The notes under the pieces were generated by a model. The model was given only the letters and a program-made list of their open reading frames with translations. It was not told the origin of the DNA and made no database searches. The position numbers were made by a program, and so were the translations under genes. A stretch of 64,000 bases of DNA from an uncultured Paracoccaceae bacterium (GTDB lineage: Bacteria > Pseudomonadota > Alphaproteobacteria > Rhodobacterales > Rhodobacteraceae): contig CANLNM010000002.1 in NCBI GenBank assembly GCA_947492475.1, forward strand, positions 1-64,000. The letters are read 5' to 3'. Position 1 is the stretch's first letter; each line of letters opens with the position of its first letter. Shown here in pieces: positions 17,224 to 26,209 of the stretch.

Positions 17224-17816
17224 AGCTTTTCCCAAATATCCAAGGCCCCCAACGCACGGTGATCCAATTGGTCAGCGTTGTGTTGTTGATGGGCGGGTTG
17301 TCCTGGGCCTCGGTGCCGTTTTACGACTGGTTCTGCCGGGTCACCGGGTTTGGCGGGGCCACCAATGTGGCTGAATCTGCCAGTGATCTCATACTGGATG
17401 AAACCATCACCATCCGGTTTGATGGATCTATCGCCAGCGGATTGGCCTGGGAATTTAAGCCGGTTGTGCGCGAAATGGACCTGCGCATCGGCGAAACCGG
17501 ATTGGCGTTTTACACAGCTACCAACATTTCTGACCGCCCCATTGCCGGGCAGGCCAGCTATAATGTGACACCTTATGAGGCCGGTGGTTTTTTTGATAAA
17601 ATCGATTGTTTCTGTTTCACCGAACAGGTTTTGATGCCCGGTGAATCCGTTGACATGCCTGTGTCGTTCTTTGTGGACCCCGCGATTGTGGATGACCGCG
17701 AAGGCCAGTACGTGCACACAATCACGCTAAGCTACACGTTTTACGAAATTGACCTGCCCGAAGAGATCGCGCAGGCCGACATCATTGGGGCGCAACCCGC
17801 CTCTGACTTGAATTAG
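17220..17816 (+). CDS. ctaG: Cytochrome c oxidase assembly protein CtaG (Cox11 family)
   Basis: 198 residues with an N-terminal membrane anchor (about 14-36) and a periplasmic immunoglobulin-like domain. The copper-binding CFCFTEQ motif is intact, and an upstream Cys ([11 protein letters not shown]) is also conserved in the family. Cox11 delivers copper to the CuB site of subunit I. It is translationally coupled to the small ORF before it and lies 23 nt before ctaE. Confidence 0.96.
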   Translation: MKLFPNIQGPQRTVIQLVSVVLLMGGLSWASVPFYDWFCRVTGFGGATNVAESASDLILDETITIRFDGSIASGLAWEFKPVVREMDLRIGETGLAFYTATNISDRPIAGQASYNVTPYEAGGFFDKIDCFCFTEQVLMPGESVDMPVSFFVDPAIVDDREGQYVHTITLSYTFYEIDLPEEIAQADIIGAQPASDLN

Positions 17817-17839
17817 ACCATCCTTGGGGAGCAATCGAA

Positions 17840-18676
17840 ATGGCGCATGAAAAGAACCATGATTATCACATCCTGAACCCCTCTATCTGGCCGTTGACCG
17901 GCGCAGTTGGGGCCTTTTTTATGCTATTCGGAGCGGTGCTCTGGATGTCACCAAATGTAGAGAATAACCAACCCTACATGTTCATCATCGGCTTTATCGC
18001 TGTGCTGTACACTATGTTTGCATGGTGGAGCGAAGTGGTGGTCGAAGGGCAGGGCGAAATAGACCACACACCGGTTGTGCGCATCGGTCTGCGCTACGGC
18101 TTTATCCTGTTCATCATGTCCGAAGTGATGTTCTTTGCCGCTTGGTTCTGGTCGTTCTTCAAACACGCGCTGTATTCCATGCACACCTATTACGGCACAG
18201 AATACACGTTGCCTGATATCCACGTGGTTGACCCGTTCCACCTGCCGCTGATCAACACTTTGGTGTTGTTGCTGTCGGGTTGTGCGGTGACTTGGGCGCA
18301 CCACGCGCTGGTCCACGGCACAGGCACAGAACAGGAACGCAAAGACGTGTCCACAGGTCTGGGCATCGCGGTGGTTCTGGGCATCATCTTTACCATCCTG
18401 CAGGGCTACGAATATCGTGAACTGATCCTGCATGATGATTGGACATTTGGTGGCAACATCTTCTACTCCAACTTCTTTATGGCAACCGGGTTTCACGGGT
18501 TCCACGTGATCATCGGGACGATCTTCTTGGCGGTGTGCTGGTATCGCGTTGCGCGCGGTCACTTCACCGCTGAAAAACATGTCGGTTTCGAAGCGGCAGC
18601 TTGGTACTGGCACTTCGTTGACGTGGTGTGGTTGTTCCTGTTCGTTGCGGTCTACATTTGGGGCCAGGGGGCATAA
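17840..18676 (+). CDS. ctaE: Cytochrome c oxidase subunit III
   Basis: 278 residues with seven hydrophobic segments, the family length in alphaproteobacteria. Recognisable motifs are [10 protein letters not shown] at the start, [14 protein letters not shown] with its conserved Glu, HHALVHG and the C-terminal [16 protein letters not shown]. Subunit III supports proton uptake and stabilises subunit I. GGGGAG lies 11 nt before the ATG. A strong terminator follows 58 nt after the stop. Confidence 0.97.
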   Translation: MAHEKNHDYHILNPSIWPLTGAVGAFFMLFGAVLWMSPNVENNQPYMFIIGFIAVLYTMFAWWSEVVVEGQGEIDHTPVVRIGLRYGFILFIMSEVMFFAAWFWSFFKHALYSMHTYYGTEYTLPDIHVVDPFHLPLINTLVLLLSGCAVTWAHHALVHGTGTEQERKDVSTGLGIAVVLGIIFTILQGYEYRELILHDDWTFGGNIFYSNFFMATGFHGFHVIIGTIFLAVCWYRVARGHFTAEKHVGFEAAAWYWHFVDVVWLFLFVAVYIWGQGA

Positions 18677-18734
18677 AGCGGCATAATTCGCCCGGGCGGG
18701 TCTTGACCCTCCTGCTCAATCAGGATGAAACAGA

Positions 18735-18761
18735 CGCGCGGGGTTTTACCCCGCGCGTTTT
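18735..18761 (+). terminator. Strong intrinsic terminator after ctaE
   Basis: CGCGCGGGG (18735-18743) pairs with CCCCGCGCG (18749-18757) around a 5-nt loop, directly followed by TTTT. It lies 19 nt before the surf1 start, so surf1 must be read by readthrough or from its own promoter. Confidence 0.9.
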
Positions 18762-18780
18762 CGCATTTCGGAAGGCTTTC

Positions 18781-19449
18781 ATGCGCAAACTTATCTTCCC
18801 GATCTTGCTGGGCCTGTCTGGCTGCGCTGTGCTGATGTCGCTTGGATTTTGGCAGGTGGATCGCTTGGGCCAAAAACAGGCCTATCTGGCCGAAATAGAA
18901 GCCCGCATTATCGATGCGCCTGTGGCCTTGCCCGATGACACCGACGAAAGCCGCGATAAATATCTGCCCGTCACTGTAACCGGCCAAATCACCGACGAAC
19001 ATGTTTACATGCTGGCCCCTGTGCGCGGCACATCGCCGGGCTATCGGGTGGTATCCGTGATGCTGGTTGAGGGACGCCGCCTGTTGGTGGATCGCGGGTT
19101 TATCACCGCTGATCTGCGTGGCAATCTGGCGGATGCAGGGCAGGTGACCTATCGCGGCAATCTGCACTGGCCCCAAGAGGCCGACAAATGGACCCCGGCC
19201 CAAGACGGTGATCTGATTTTTGCGCGCAATGTCGGACCGTTGGCCGCAGCGCTGAACGCCGAAAACGTGATGATTGTTGTAGCCGATCATGGCGGCACCG
19301 ATCCGCAATTGACCCCGATGCCGGTGGGCACATCGGGCATTTCCAACGATCACAAAGAATACGCAATCACCTGGTTCATGTTGGCGGCCGTTTGGGCCCT
19401 GATGACCGGCTATCTGATTTTTCGAACTCTTCAGGCGAAGGAGTCCTGA
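18781..19449 (+). CDS. SURF1-family oxidase assembly protein
   Basis: 222 residues from the ATG at 18781, preceded by GGAAGG. It has the SURF1 layout: an N-terminal helix (FPILLGLSGCAVLMSLGFWQ) with the GFWQ motif, a periplasmic domain with YLPVTVTGQI and APVRGTSPGYRV, RRLLVDRGFI, and a C-terminal helix after KEYAITWFMLA. SURF1 proteins help insert heme a into subunit I. It lies after the cta terminator and 3 nt before thrC, so it may be co-transcribed with thrC. Confidence 0.93.
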   Translation: MRKLIFPILLGLSGCAVLMSLGFWQVDRLGQKQAYLAEIEARIIDAPVALPDDTDESRDKYLPVTVTGQITDEHVYMLAPVRGTSPGYRVVSVMLVEGRRLLVDRGFITADLRGNLADAGQVTYRGNLHWPQEADKWTPAQDGDLIFARNVGPLAAALNAENVMIVVADHGGTDPQLTPMPVGTSGISNDHKEYAITWFMLAAVWALMTGYLIFRTLQAKES

Positions 19450-19452
19450 TCC

Positions 19453-20841
19453 ATGAAATATATCTCAACCCGTGGTGGCGCCGAAGCGCTGAGCTTTGAG
19501 CAGGCGATGATGACCGGGCTGGCCCGCGATGGGGGGCTATATGTGCCCGAAACCATCCCAACCCTGTCCCATGAGGACATCAAAGCCATGGCAGGTCTAT
19601 CCTACGAAGAGGTGGCGTTTCGGGTGATGAAACCGTTTATCGGCGACACGTTCGCGGATGCGGAATTCAAGGATCTGATCGCCAAAGCCTATGCCGGTTT
19701 TGGTCACGCGGCCCGCGCGCCAATGGTGCAACTGGCCCCCAACCATTTCCTGTTGGAATTGTTCCACGGGCCGACGCTGGCGTTCAAAGATTTCGCCATG
19801 CAATTGATCGGCCAATTGTTTCAAGCATCGCTGACCCGTTCGGGCGATCGTATTACCATCGTTGGGGCCACATCGGGCGACACAGGATCCGCCGCGATCG
19901 AAGCGTTCCGCGGCCTGTCCAATGTCGACGTGTTTATCCTCTACCCCCATGGCCGCGTATCCGAAGTGCAGCGCCGCCAAATGACCACCCCATCGGAATC
20001 CAACGTGCATGCGCTGGCGATGGATGGCGATTTTGATGATTGTCAGGCCGCACTCAAAGACATGTTCAACGATTTTGAGTTCCGCGATGGCGTGCGTCTG
20101 GCCGGGGTCAATTCTATCAACTGGGCGCGGGTTCTGGCGCAGGTGGTGTATTATTTCACTTCGGCTGTGTCGCTGGGCGCGCCGGACCGTCAGATCAGCT
20201 TTACCGTGCCCACCGGCAATTTCGGCGACGTGTTTGCCGGCTATATCGCCAAACGCATGGGCCTGCCCATCGACCGTCTGGTTGTGGCAACCAACCAAAA
20301 CGACATCCTGCACCGGTCTTTGTCCACGGGCGATTACACCACCGGCACGGTGACACCATCAATCAGCCCGTCGATGGATATTCAGGTCAGCTCTAACTTT
20401 GAGCGGGCTTTGTTTGATGCCTATGGCCGCGACGGGGCAGCGGTCGCTTCACAGATGGACGATCTGAAATCCAACGGGGGGTTCACCATCAGCCAAGGCG
20501 CCATTCAGGCCCTGCGTGACCATTTCGATTCTGATCGCGTTTCTGAGGAAACCACCAGCGCCACAATCACATCCGAATTGGCCAATAGCGGCGAATCGCT
20601 GTGCCCGCACAGCGCAGTCGCGGTGAATGTCGCCCAGTCCCGTTTGGGCGCAACCCCAATGGTCACATTGGCCACAGCGCACCCGGCCAAATTCCCGGAT
20701 GCGGTTGAGGATGCGACCGGCATTCGTCCCCCCCTTCCATCCCGGATGGCGGACCTGTATGACCGGCCAGAACGCGTCACACGGGTCCCCAATGACCTGA
20801 AAGCGCTGCAAACCCTAATCAAAGAACGGATCAACGCTTGA
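19453..20841 (+). CDS. thrC: Threonine synthase
   Basis: 462 residues, PLP fold-type II. The PLP lysine is in HGPTLAFKDFAMQL, and the phosphate-binding region is GATSGDTGSAAIEAF; VPTGNFGDVFAGY follows. It converts O-phosphohomoserine to threonine, the last step of the aspartate branch whose first enzyme (lysC) is also in the window. The length and N-terminal KYISTRGG match the longer proteobacterial class. AAGGAG precedes the ATG, and the stop overlaps the next gene. Confidence 0.96.
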   Translation: MKYISTRGGAEALSFEQAMMTGLARDGGLYVPETIPTLSHEDIKAMAGLSYEEVAFRVMKPFIGDTFADAEFKDLIAKAYAGFGHAARAPMVQLAPNHFLLELFHGPTLAFKDFAMQLIGQLFQASLTRSGDRITIVGATSGDTGSAAIEAFRGLSNVDVFILYPHGRVSEVQRRQMTTPSESNVHALAMDGDFDDCQAALKDMFNDFEFRDGVRLAGVNSINWARVLAQVVYYFTSAVSLGAPDRQISFTVPTGNFGDVFAGYIAKRMGLPIDRLVVATNQNDILHRSLSTGDYTTGTVTPSISPSMDIQVSSNFERALFDAYGRDGAAVASQMDDLKSNGGFTISQGAIQALRDHFDSDRVSEETTSATITSELANSGESLCPHSAVAVNVAQSRLGATPMVTLATAHPAKFPDAVEDATGIRPPLPSRMADLYDRPERVTRVPNDLKALQTLIKERINA

Positions 20842-22103
20842 CGGTTCAACAACACCAGCTTTCCAATGGTTTTCGTGTCGTAACAGAACATATGCCGGGT
20901 CTGAAATCCGCGTCGATTGGCGTCTGGGTAATGGCCGGTGCGCGGCACGAACGTGTGGAACAGAACGGGATTGCGCATTTTCTGGAACATATGGCGTTCA
21001 AAGGCACGGCCCAGCGGTCTGCCCTGCAAATCGCCGAAGAAATCGAAGATGTGGGCGGCTATCTAAACGCCTATACCAGCCGCGAAACCACGGCCTATTA
21101 CGCGCGTGTGTTGGAAAACGACGTGCCGCTGGCGGTGGAATTGCTGGCGGATATCCTGTTGAACCCGGCCTTTGATCCCGAAGAGATCGAGATTGAGCGC
21201 GGCGTGATCCTGCAGGAAATCGGCCAAGCGTTGGACACGCCGGATGACGTGGTGTTTGACTGGCTACAAGAGGCGGCGTTTCCCGATCAGGCGCTGGGCC
21301 GCACTATATTGGGCCCAACCGAACGGGTGCAGAATTTCGGCCAATCCGATCTGCGCACCTTTGTGGATGAACATTACCAGCCCGGCGAAATGATCCTGTC
21401 TGCCGCCGGGTCTGTGGATCATGACCAAGTGGTGGCCATGGCCGAACGTCTGTTTGGCCAGATGCCCGCCAAAGGCGCCAACACCTTGTATCAACCCGCA
21501 GATTTCCGCGGTGGTGAACGGCGCGAAGGCAAAGATCTGGAACAGGTGCATTTTGCGCTGGCCCTGAACGGCCCGAATTACCGTGACCCCGAAATCTACA
21601 CGTCGCAAATTCACGCAGTGGCCATGGGCGGCGGCATGTCATCCCGGCTGTTTCAGGAAATCCGTGAAAAACGTGGGCTGTGCTACACGATATTTGCCCA
21701 AGCGGGCGCCTATGAGGATACCGGCCTGACCACAATCTATGCCGGCACATCAGCCGAGCAGATTGATGAACTGGCCCATGTGACCATGGACGAATTGAAA
21801 CGTGCCGCCGAGGACATGAGCGAGATCGAAATCGCACGCGCCCGCGCCCAGATGAAGGCCGGAATGCTGATGGGATTGGAAAGCCCATCCAGCCGCGCAG
21901 AGCGACTTGCCCGGATGGTGTCGATCTGGGGCCGGGTGCCACATATCGACGAAGTGGTGCAAAAAGTGGACGCCGTGACGCTGGCCGATGTACGCAGCTT
22001 TGGTGGCAAACTGGCCCAGGATGCGGCCGCCGCGATGGCCGTTTACGGACCCATCGATCACGCCCCCACATTGGATGCCTTGCGTCAAAGGCTGTCTGGC
22101 TGA
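20838..22103 (+). CDS. M16-family zinc metallopeptidase (processing-peptidase-like)
   Basis: 421 residues starting at a TTG that overlaps the thrC stop (TTGA). The inverted zinc motif HFLEHMAFKGT gives the HxxEH site, with the third ligand Glu in the EEIEIERGVILQEI helix; the second half has the R/Y motif region GGGMSSRLFQEIREKRGLCY that lines the cleft. Relatives include the mitochondrial processing peptidase beta subunit and bacterial PqqL-like enzymes. Bacterial members degrade peptides; the natural substrate is unknown. It continues the thrC-M16-rimJ run. Confidence 0.92.
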   Translation: MTVQQHQLSNGFRVVTEHMPGLKSASIGVWVMAGARHERVEQNGIAHFLEHMAFKGTAQRSALQIAEEIEDVGGYLNAYTSRETTAYYARVLENDVPLAVELLADILLNPAFDPEEIEIERGVILQEIGQALDTPDDVVFDWLQEAAFPDQALGRTILGPTERVQNFGQSDLRTFVDEHYQPGEMILSAAGSVDHDQVVAMAERLFGQMPAKGANTLYQPADFRGGERREGKDLEQVHFALALNGPNYRDPEIYTSQIHAVAMGGGMSSRLFQEIREKRGLCYTIFAQAGAYEDTGLTTIYAGTSAEQIDELAHVTMDELKRAAEDMSEIEIARARAQMKAGMLMGLESPSSRAERLARMVSIWGRVPHIDEVVQKVDAVTLADVRSFGGKLAQDAAAAMAVYGPIDHAPTLDALRQRLSG

Positions 22104-22696
22104 TGCTGCGGGCGCGCAAAAAGGTCCGGATTGAGACCGAACGCATGACCCTGCGCCCCCCGGTGCATTCCGATTTCCTCGGATGGTCAACGTTGCGCCG
22201 CGAAAGTGCTGCGTTTTTGCAAACCTGGGAACCCACCTGGGCAGAAGATCACCTAAGCCGCAAAAGTTTCACCAATCGGGTCTATTGGGCGCAGCGATCC
22301 ATTGGCAATGGCAATGCGGTGCCGCTGTTTTTGATCCGCCGGTCGGACAATGCTCTGCTGGGGGCGATCACGCTTGATAATATTCGGCGCGGTCCGGCAC
22401 AGGCTGGCACGACGGGCTATTGGATCGGCGAACGCCACGCGCGCAACGGCTATATGCGCGAAGCGGTGCAGGCAGTGGTGCATTACGCATTCCACACGCT
22501 GAACCTCAGCCGGATCGAAGCCGGGTGTTTGCAGGAAAACACACCGTCACGCAGTTTGCTGGAAAAGTGCGGCTACAAATACGAAGGCGTCGCCCAAAGC
22601 TATTTGCAGATTAACGGGCGTTGGCGCAATCACGTGCTTTATGCCAATTTACGATCTGACAGACGCGGCCGCACCGATGTGGGGCTGGCCGTCTAA
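22103..22696 (+). CDS. GNAT acetyltransferase, RimJ/RimL type
   Basis: 197 residues. It has the N-terminal ETERMTLRPP segment, GYWIGERHARNGYMREAV for acetyl-CoA binding, and the C-terminal LEKCGYKYEG plus NGRWRNHVLYAN that mark RimJ-like ribosomal-protein N-acetyltransferases. The start shares a base with the M16 stop. The target could be ribosomal protein uS5 or another N-terminus. Confidence 0.88.
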   Translation: MLRARKKVRIETERMTLRPPVHSDFLGWSTLRRESAAFLQTWEPTWAEDHLSRKSFTNRVYWAQRSIGNGNAVPLFLIRRSDNALLGAITLDNIRRGPAQAGTTGYWIGERHARNGYMREAVQAVVHYAFHTLNLSRIEAGCLQENTPSRSLLEKCGYKYEGVAQSYLQINGRWRNHVLYANLRSDRRGRTDVGLAV

Positions 22697-22713
22697 GGCG
22701 CAGGAGGCCAGAC

Positions 22714-24126
22714 ATGGCACTAAACCCGGTTGATGCGGATGTCGAAGCCCACTTGCGGGGCCTGCTGCCTGACGCTTGTTTTCGGCAGGGCGACGGATAT
22801 CTGACAGAACCGCGCCGCCGGTGGACAGGGCAGGGATTGGTGATCGCACCTGGATCCACAGCCGAAGTTTCGCAGGTGGTCAAAGCCTGCGCCAAGGCCA
22901 AGGTGGGCATCGTGCCCTATGGCGGCGGCACCGGTCTGGTGGGGGGGCAGATCATGCCTGACGGCCCCAAACCGGTGATCCTCAGCCTTGAACGGATGCG
23001 GTCCATCCGCGCGGTTTACCCGTCTGAAAACGTGCTGGTGGCCGATGCAGGCTGTGTTCTGGCCGATGTTCAGGCTGCAGCCGCAGATGTGGACCGGTTG
23101 TTTGCGCTGTCACTCGCGTCAGAAGGCACAGCACAGGTGGGCGGCGTGTTGTCCACCAATGCGGGCGGCGTGAATGTGCTGCGCTATGGCAATGCGCGCG
23201 CGCAATGTCTGGGGCTAGAGGTGGTGCTGGCCAATGGCGATGTCTGGAACGGGTTGACCCGCCTGCGCAAAGACAACTCCGGGTATGATCTGCGCGACCT
23301 GCTGATCGGCGCCGAAGGCACGCTTGGCATCATCACGGGTGCTGCTTTGAAATTGATGTCGCAACCGGCCGTGGTCGGCACGGCGATTTTGGCCGTGGCG
23401 TCGCCGCAGGCCGCGCTGGATTTGCTGGCCTTGGCAGCGGACCAACTGGGGGACAACATTTCAGGGTTTGAACTGATGTCACGCCAAGGCGCAGATTTTA
23501 TTGTGGAAACTGGCGTGGATGTCACGCTGCCCTTTGCGGATATGCCGGAATGGTCTGTGTTAATCGACGTGGGATTACCGGCAGGAATGTCTGCGCAAAA
23601 TGCGTTGGAACACGTGTTCGAAACCGCCTATGAGGCCGGGTTGTGCAGCGATGGCGTGATCGCCCAATCCCTGACGCAGCGGCAGGCCTTTTGGGCATTG
23701 CGCGAAAACATCCCCGAAGGCAATCGGCGCATCGGATCGATTTCCAGCCACGATATTTCACTACCTTTGTCCAAAATCCCGGCCTTTATCCCCCATGCCA
23801 TGACGGAATTGGCCAAGCTGGACGACTTTCGGATCAATTGCTTTGGCCATTTGGGCGACGGAAACCTGCACTATAACGTGTTCCCCCCCAAGGGGCGTGA
23901 CCGTGCCGATTATACGCATCTGAGCAAAGACATTCAGCGCATCGTGCATGATCTGGTTCAGGAAAACGGTGGCTCGTTCAGTGCCGAACACGGGGTCGGA
24001 CGTCTGAAAACCACGGATTTGCAACGCTACGGCGATCCAGCGAAGTTGCAGATGATGCAAGCGGTCAAAGCGGCCCTAGACCCGAACGGAATCCTAAATC
24101 CCGGCGCGGTTTTGGCGACCGGGTGA
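22714..24126 (+). CDS. FAD-binding oxidase of the GlcD / D-2-hydroxyacid dehydrogenase family
   Basis: 470 residues. The FAD-binding-4 domain shows VPYGGGTGLVGGQ, TNAGGVNVLRYGNAR and LLIGAEGTLGIIT. The C-terminal FAD-oxidase domain has NCFGHLGDGNLHYNVFP and SFSAEHGVGRLK, whose His residues bind the metal and substrate carboxylate. Members oxidise D-lactate, D-2-hydroxyglutarate or glycolate; which one applies cannot be told here, though the single-protein form without GlcE/GlcF favours a D-2-hydroxyglutarate or D-lactate dehydrogenase. AGGAGG precedes the ATG. Confidence 0.9.
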   Translation: MALNPVDADVEAHLRGLLPDACFRQGDGYLTEPRRRWTGQGLVIAPGSTAEVSQVVKACAKAKVGIVPYGGGTGLVGGQIMPDGPKPVILSLERMRSIRAVYPSENVLVADAGCVLADVQAAAADVDRLFALSLASEGTAQVGGVLSTNAGGVNVLRYGNARAQCLGLEVVLANGDVWNGLTRLRKDNSGYDLRDLLIGAEGTLGIITGAALKLMSQPAVVGTAILAVASPQAALDLLALAADQLGDNISGFELMSRQGADFIVETGVDVTLPFADMPEWSVLIDVGLPAGMSAQNALEHVFETAYEAGLCSDGVIAQSLTQRQAFWALRENIPEGNRRIGSISSHDISLPLSKIPAFIPHAMTELAKLDDFRINCFGHLGDGNLHYNVFPPKGRDRADYTHLSKDIQRIVHDLVQENGGSFSAEHGVGRLKTTDLQRYGDPAKLQMMQAVKAALDPNGILNPGAVLATG

Positions 24127-24240
24127 TTTGAGTATTTGAGCCAACAAAAAGCCGTCACCTGTGTTAAACGTCAGATACCTATGGCTTTTTCGTCAATAAC
24201 TAACACAGACAACGAGAACCGTTCGTTCGACAGAACGCAG

Positions 24241-24300
24241 CGAATGTCCGGTTTGAGCCCAAAAACCACTGATGCTGCAAAGCGCACGAATGGCCGGTTT
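24241..24300. repeat. Short direct repeat after the FAD oxidase gene
   Basis: CGAATGTCCGGTTT (24241-24254) recurs as CGAATGGCCGGTTT (24287-24300), one mismatch, 46 bp apart. It lies in the noncoding stretch that begins the accessory cassette and may be the remnant of a mobile or dispersed element. Confidence 0.45.
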
Positions 24301-24301
24301 T

Positions 24302-25039
24302 CTACTTCAATAGTACATTCCCTTCGAGGGGTTGCGCGAAGCTTGCCCGCGGCAATGTCCGAAATCTAGTGCTGGTAAGTTCAGCACTCAGGATACGGTC
24401 GCAACGGAATGTTCGCAGAGCGCCGCGGAAGTGGTCAACCGCAAGCACATACCAAATCGGATAGTTCAGCAGAAGGTAATGCGCCTCAATCTCTCGGGTG
24501 GTTACTTTGCTGCGTTCGTCTTCATATAGAATGGTCAGATTGGTCTGATCCAGAAAGCCCTGGTGCAGTTTCTGAACTGCTTTTCCATTGGTCGAAACAA
24601 CAGACGTTTGAACGAAAGTCGAAGCCGTTTCTCCGATCAGTATTCGGGACTTCAACCGATCAACCCTTTCCCGCTTCTCTGCTGAGAATGAGGCAACGAG
24701 CTGCCGCCTGATGGACGCGAGACTCGCAAGAAAAATTGGGGACTTCATTTGTTCGGCAACGGAAATACTGATCAGCAGATCAACCGCTTCCGCATAGCTT
24801 AGATTGAGGCGCCCGATACCCCAGTGGCGATCCAGCCGGACGCCACCGCCGCGCCCACGATCCGCTTCGATGGGAAGGCCTTGCTCTCGCATCAGCTGTA
24901 GATCGCGTGCGATCGTGCGCTCGCTCACGTCATGACTTAACGCCAGATCCTTGATAGTGCAAAAGCCCTCCTGCTTGAGCTGTGCAGCAAGAAGTTCAAG
25001 CCGTCTTAGCCGATCATGTGAATTCGAGCGCGCCATCAT
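24302..25039 (-). CDS. YafY-like transcriptional regulator (HTH plus WYL domain)
   Basis: 245 residues. Residues 10-60 form a DeoR/HTH_11 winged helix (EGFCTIKDLALSHDVSERTIARDLQLMREQGLPI). The middle and C-terminal part is a WYL-type domain, with the NYPIWYVLAVDHFRGALRTFRCDRI stretch; these domains bind ligands in many regulators. The gene has no clear ribosome site, and its start lies 5 bp from a palindrome shared with the divergent ABM-fold gene, so it probably represses itself and that neighbour. Base composition is slightly lower in G+C than the flanks, consistent with acquisition. Confidence 0.88.
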   Translation of the reverse strand: MMARSNSHDRLRRLELLAAQLKQEGFCTIKDLALSHDVSERTIARDLQLMREQGLPIEADRGRGGGVRLDRHWGIGRLNLSYAEAVDLLISISVAEQMKSPIFLASLASIRRQLVASFSAEKRERVDRLKSRILIGETASTFVQTSVVSTNGKAVQKLHQGFLDQTNLTILYEDERSKVTTREIEAHYLLLNYPIWYVLAVDHFRGALRTFRCDRILSAELTSTRFRTLPRASFAQPLEGNVLLK

Positions 25040-25043
25040 AGAA

Positions 25044-25064
25044 ATACGACATAAAATGTCATAT
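25044..25064. promoter_or_regulatory. Palindromic operator candidate between divergent genes
   Basis: GACAT (25048-25052) and ATGTC (25056-25060) form a perfect inverted repeat around AAA, extended by ATA (25044-25046) and TAT (25062-25064). It lies between the WYL regulator start and the ABM-fold gene, the expected site for an autoregulatory operator. Confidence 0.65.
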
Positions 25065-25111
25065 TAAGCAATAGAAACCCTCCTGACACGACAACCATTG
25101 AAGGAGATAAT

Positions 25112-25426
25112 ATGTCACCCGTTACCGTTCTTGCACCAATCAAACTTGCTGAAGGCAAAACAGAGGCCGATTTGATCGCGGCCTCGGCGGCTTTCCAAAG
25201 AGACTTTGTCGCGCACGAGCCAGGCGTTTTGCGCCGTGAACTTGTTCGCAAGCCCGATGGAAGCTACCTCGATATCATACAGTTTCGCAGTCACAATGAC
25301 TACGTAGACGTAGTCAAAAAAGAGATGGAATCGCCCGTCTGTGCGATGTTCTTCTCAGTTATGGACCTCAGCGACTTCGACCCTGAAGCAGAGATGGATG
25401 TCTTCGTCTCGCTTGAAACACATTGA
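25112..25426 (+). CDS. ABM-fold (antibiotic biosynthesis monooxygenase-like) small protein
   Basis: 104 residues, fitting the dimeric ferredoxin-like ABM/quinol monooxygenase fold: an N-terminal strand TVLAPIKLAEGK, a helix, then GVLRRELVRKPDGSYLDIIQFRS, the usual strand-turn-strand. The ribosome site AAGGAG is ideal. Such proteins oxidise small aromatic compounds or act as stress-linked dimers; the substrate is unknown. It is divergent from the WYL regulator with a palindrome between, so it is the likely regulated target. Confidence 0.75.
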   Translation: MSPVTVLAPIKLAEGKTEADLIAASAAFQRDFVAHEPGVLRRELVRKPDGSYLDIIQFRSHNDYVDVVKKEMESPVCAMFFSVMDLSDFDPEAEMDVFVSLETH

Positions 25427-25583
25427 ACGAGGGTTTGCGGTCTTACCTGAGGCCGGACCCCCCAGTAGCAGACCTTCATTCGAAAACAGTTAACTGCAAC
25501 TTCGTCCCGCTCACCGGACATCGAAGCGGGGCGCGCCAGTTGTTCGATCTGGGCAAGATACTAAAAAATCAGTGATACGCGGC

Positions 25584-26126
25584 TTACAGCCCTTCGAAGT
25601 CACACAAAACATGCACTTCCATCCCCATATCTTCTAGCTTTTTGCGGCCGCCCAGTTCGGGCAGGTCGATGATAAAGGCGCAGCCGATGATTTCGCCGCC
25701 CAGCCGTTCGATCAGCTTGATCCCGGCCTCGGCTGTGCCGCCCGTGGCCAGCAAATCATCGACCAACAACACCTTTTCACCGGGCAGGATCGCATCATCA
25801 TGCAACTCTACCACGGCCTCGCCATATTCCAGCGTATAGCTTTCCGAAATGGTGGTGCCGGGCAATTTGCCCTTTTTGCGGATCGGTACAAACCCTTTGG
25901 TCAACTGATGCGCAATCGCGCCGCCAAGGATAAATCCACGCGCCTCAAGCCCGACAACTTTGTCGATCTGCATCCCCGCATAGGGGTGCAGCATCTGATC
26001 AACCGCCATGCGAAACCCGCGTGGATCGGCAAATAGCGTGGTGACATCCCGAAACATAATCCCTTCGTGGGGGAAATCCACGATGGTGCGAATGTAATCC
26101 TTAACGGATGTAGTTTTGGGGGCCAT
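25584..26126 (-). CDS. apt: Adenine phosphoribosyltransferase
   Basis: 180 residues from the ATG at 26126 ([15 protein letters not shown]), preceded by AAAGGTG; an upstream in-frame start would add 15 residues not seen in the family. The PRPP loop [17 protein letters not shown] and the [14 protein letters not shown] region are intact. It joins adenine and PRPP to AMP. It follows mtnP on the same strand, which releases adenine from methylthioadenosine, so the pair makes a two-step salvage route. Confidence 0.96.
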   Translation of the reverse strand: MAPKTTSVKDYIRTIVDFPHEGIMFRDVTTLFADPRGFRMAVDQMLHPYAGMQIDKVVGLEARGFILGGAIAHQLTKGFVPIRKKGKLPGTTISESYTLEYGEAVVELHDDAILPGEKVLLVDDLLATGGTAEAGIKLIERLGGEIIGCAFIIDLPELGGRKKLEDMGMEVHVLCDFEGL

Positions 26127-26209
26127 GAGATGCACCTTTGGTTCTGTGTTCACGATTGGGACATTGCCCAAGCCGCCCTATTTTGCAAGAGGGCGCATTG
26201 CCCCGCCTG

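Noticed and set aside
24127-24301. A degraded transposase or insertion sequence
   Set aside because: Only a 14-bp near-repeat is seen; no inverted ends, target duplication or transposase fragment is recognisable.
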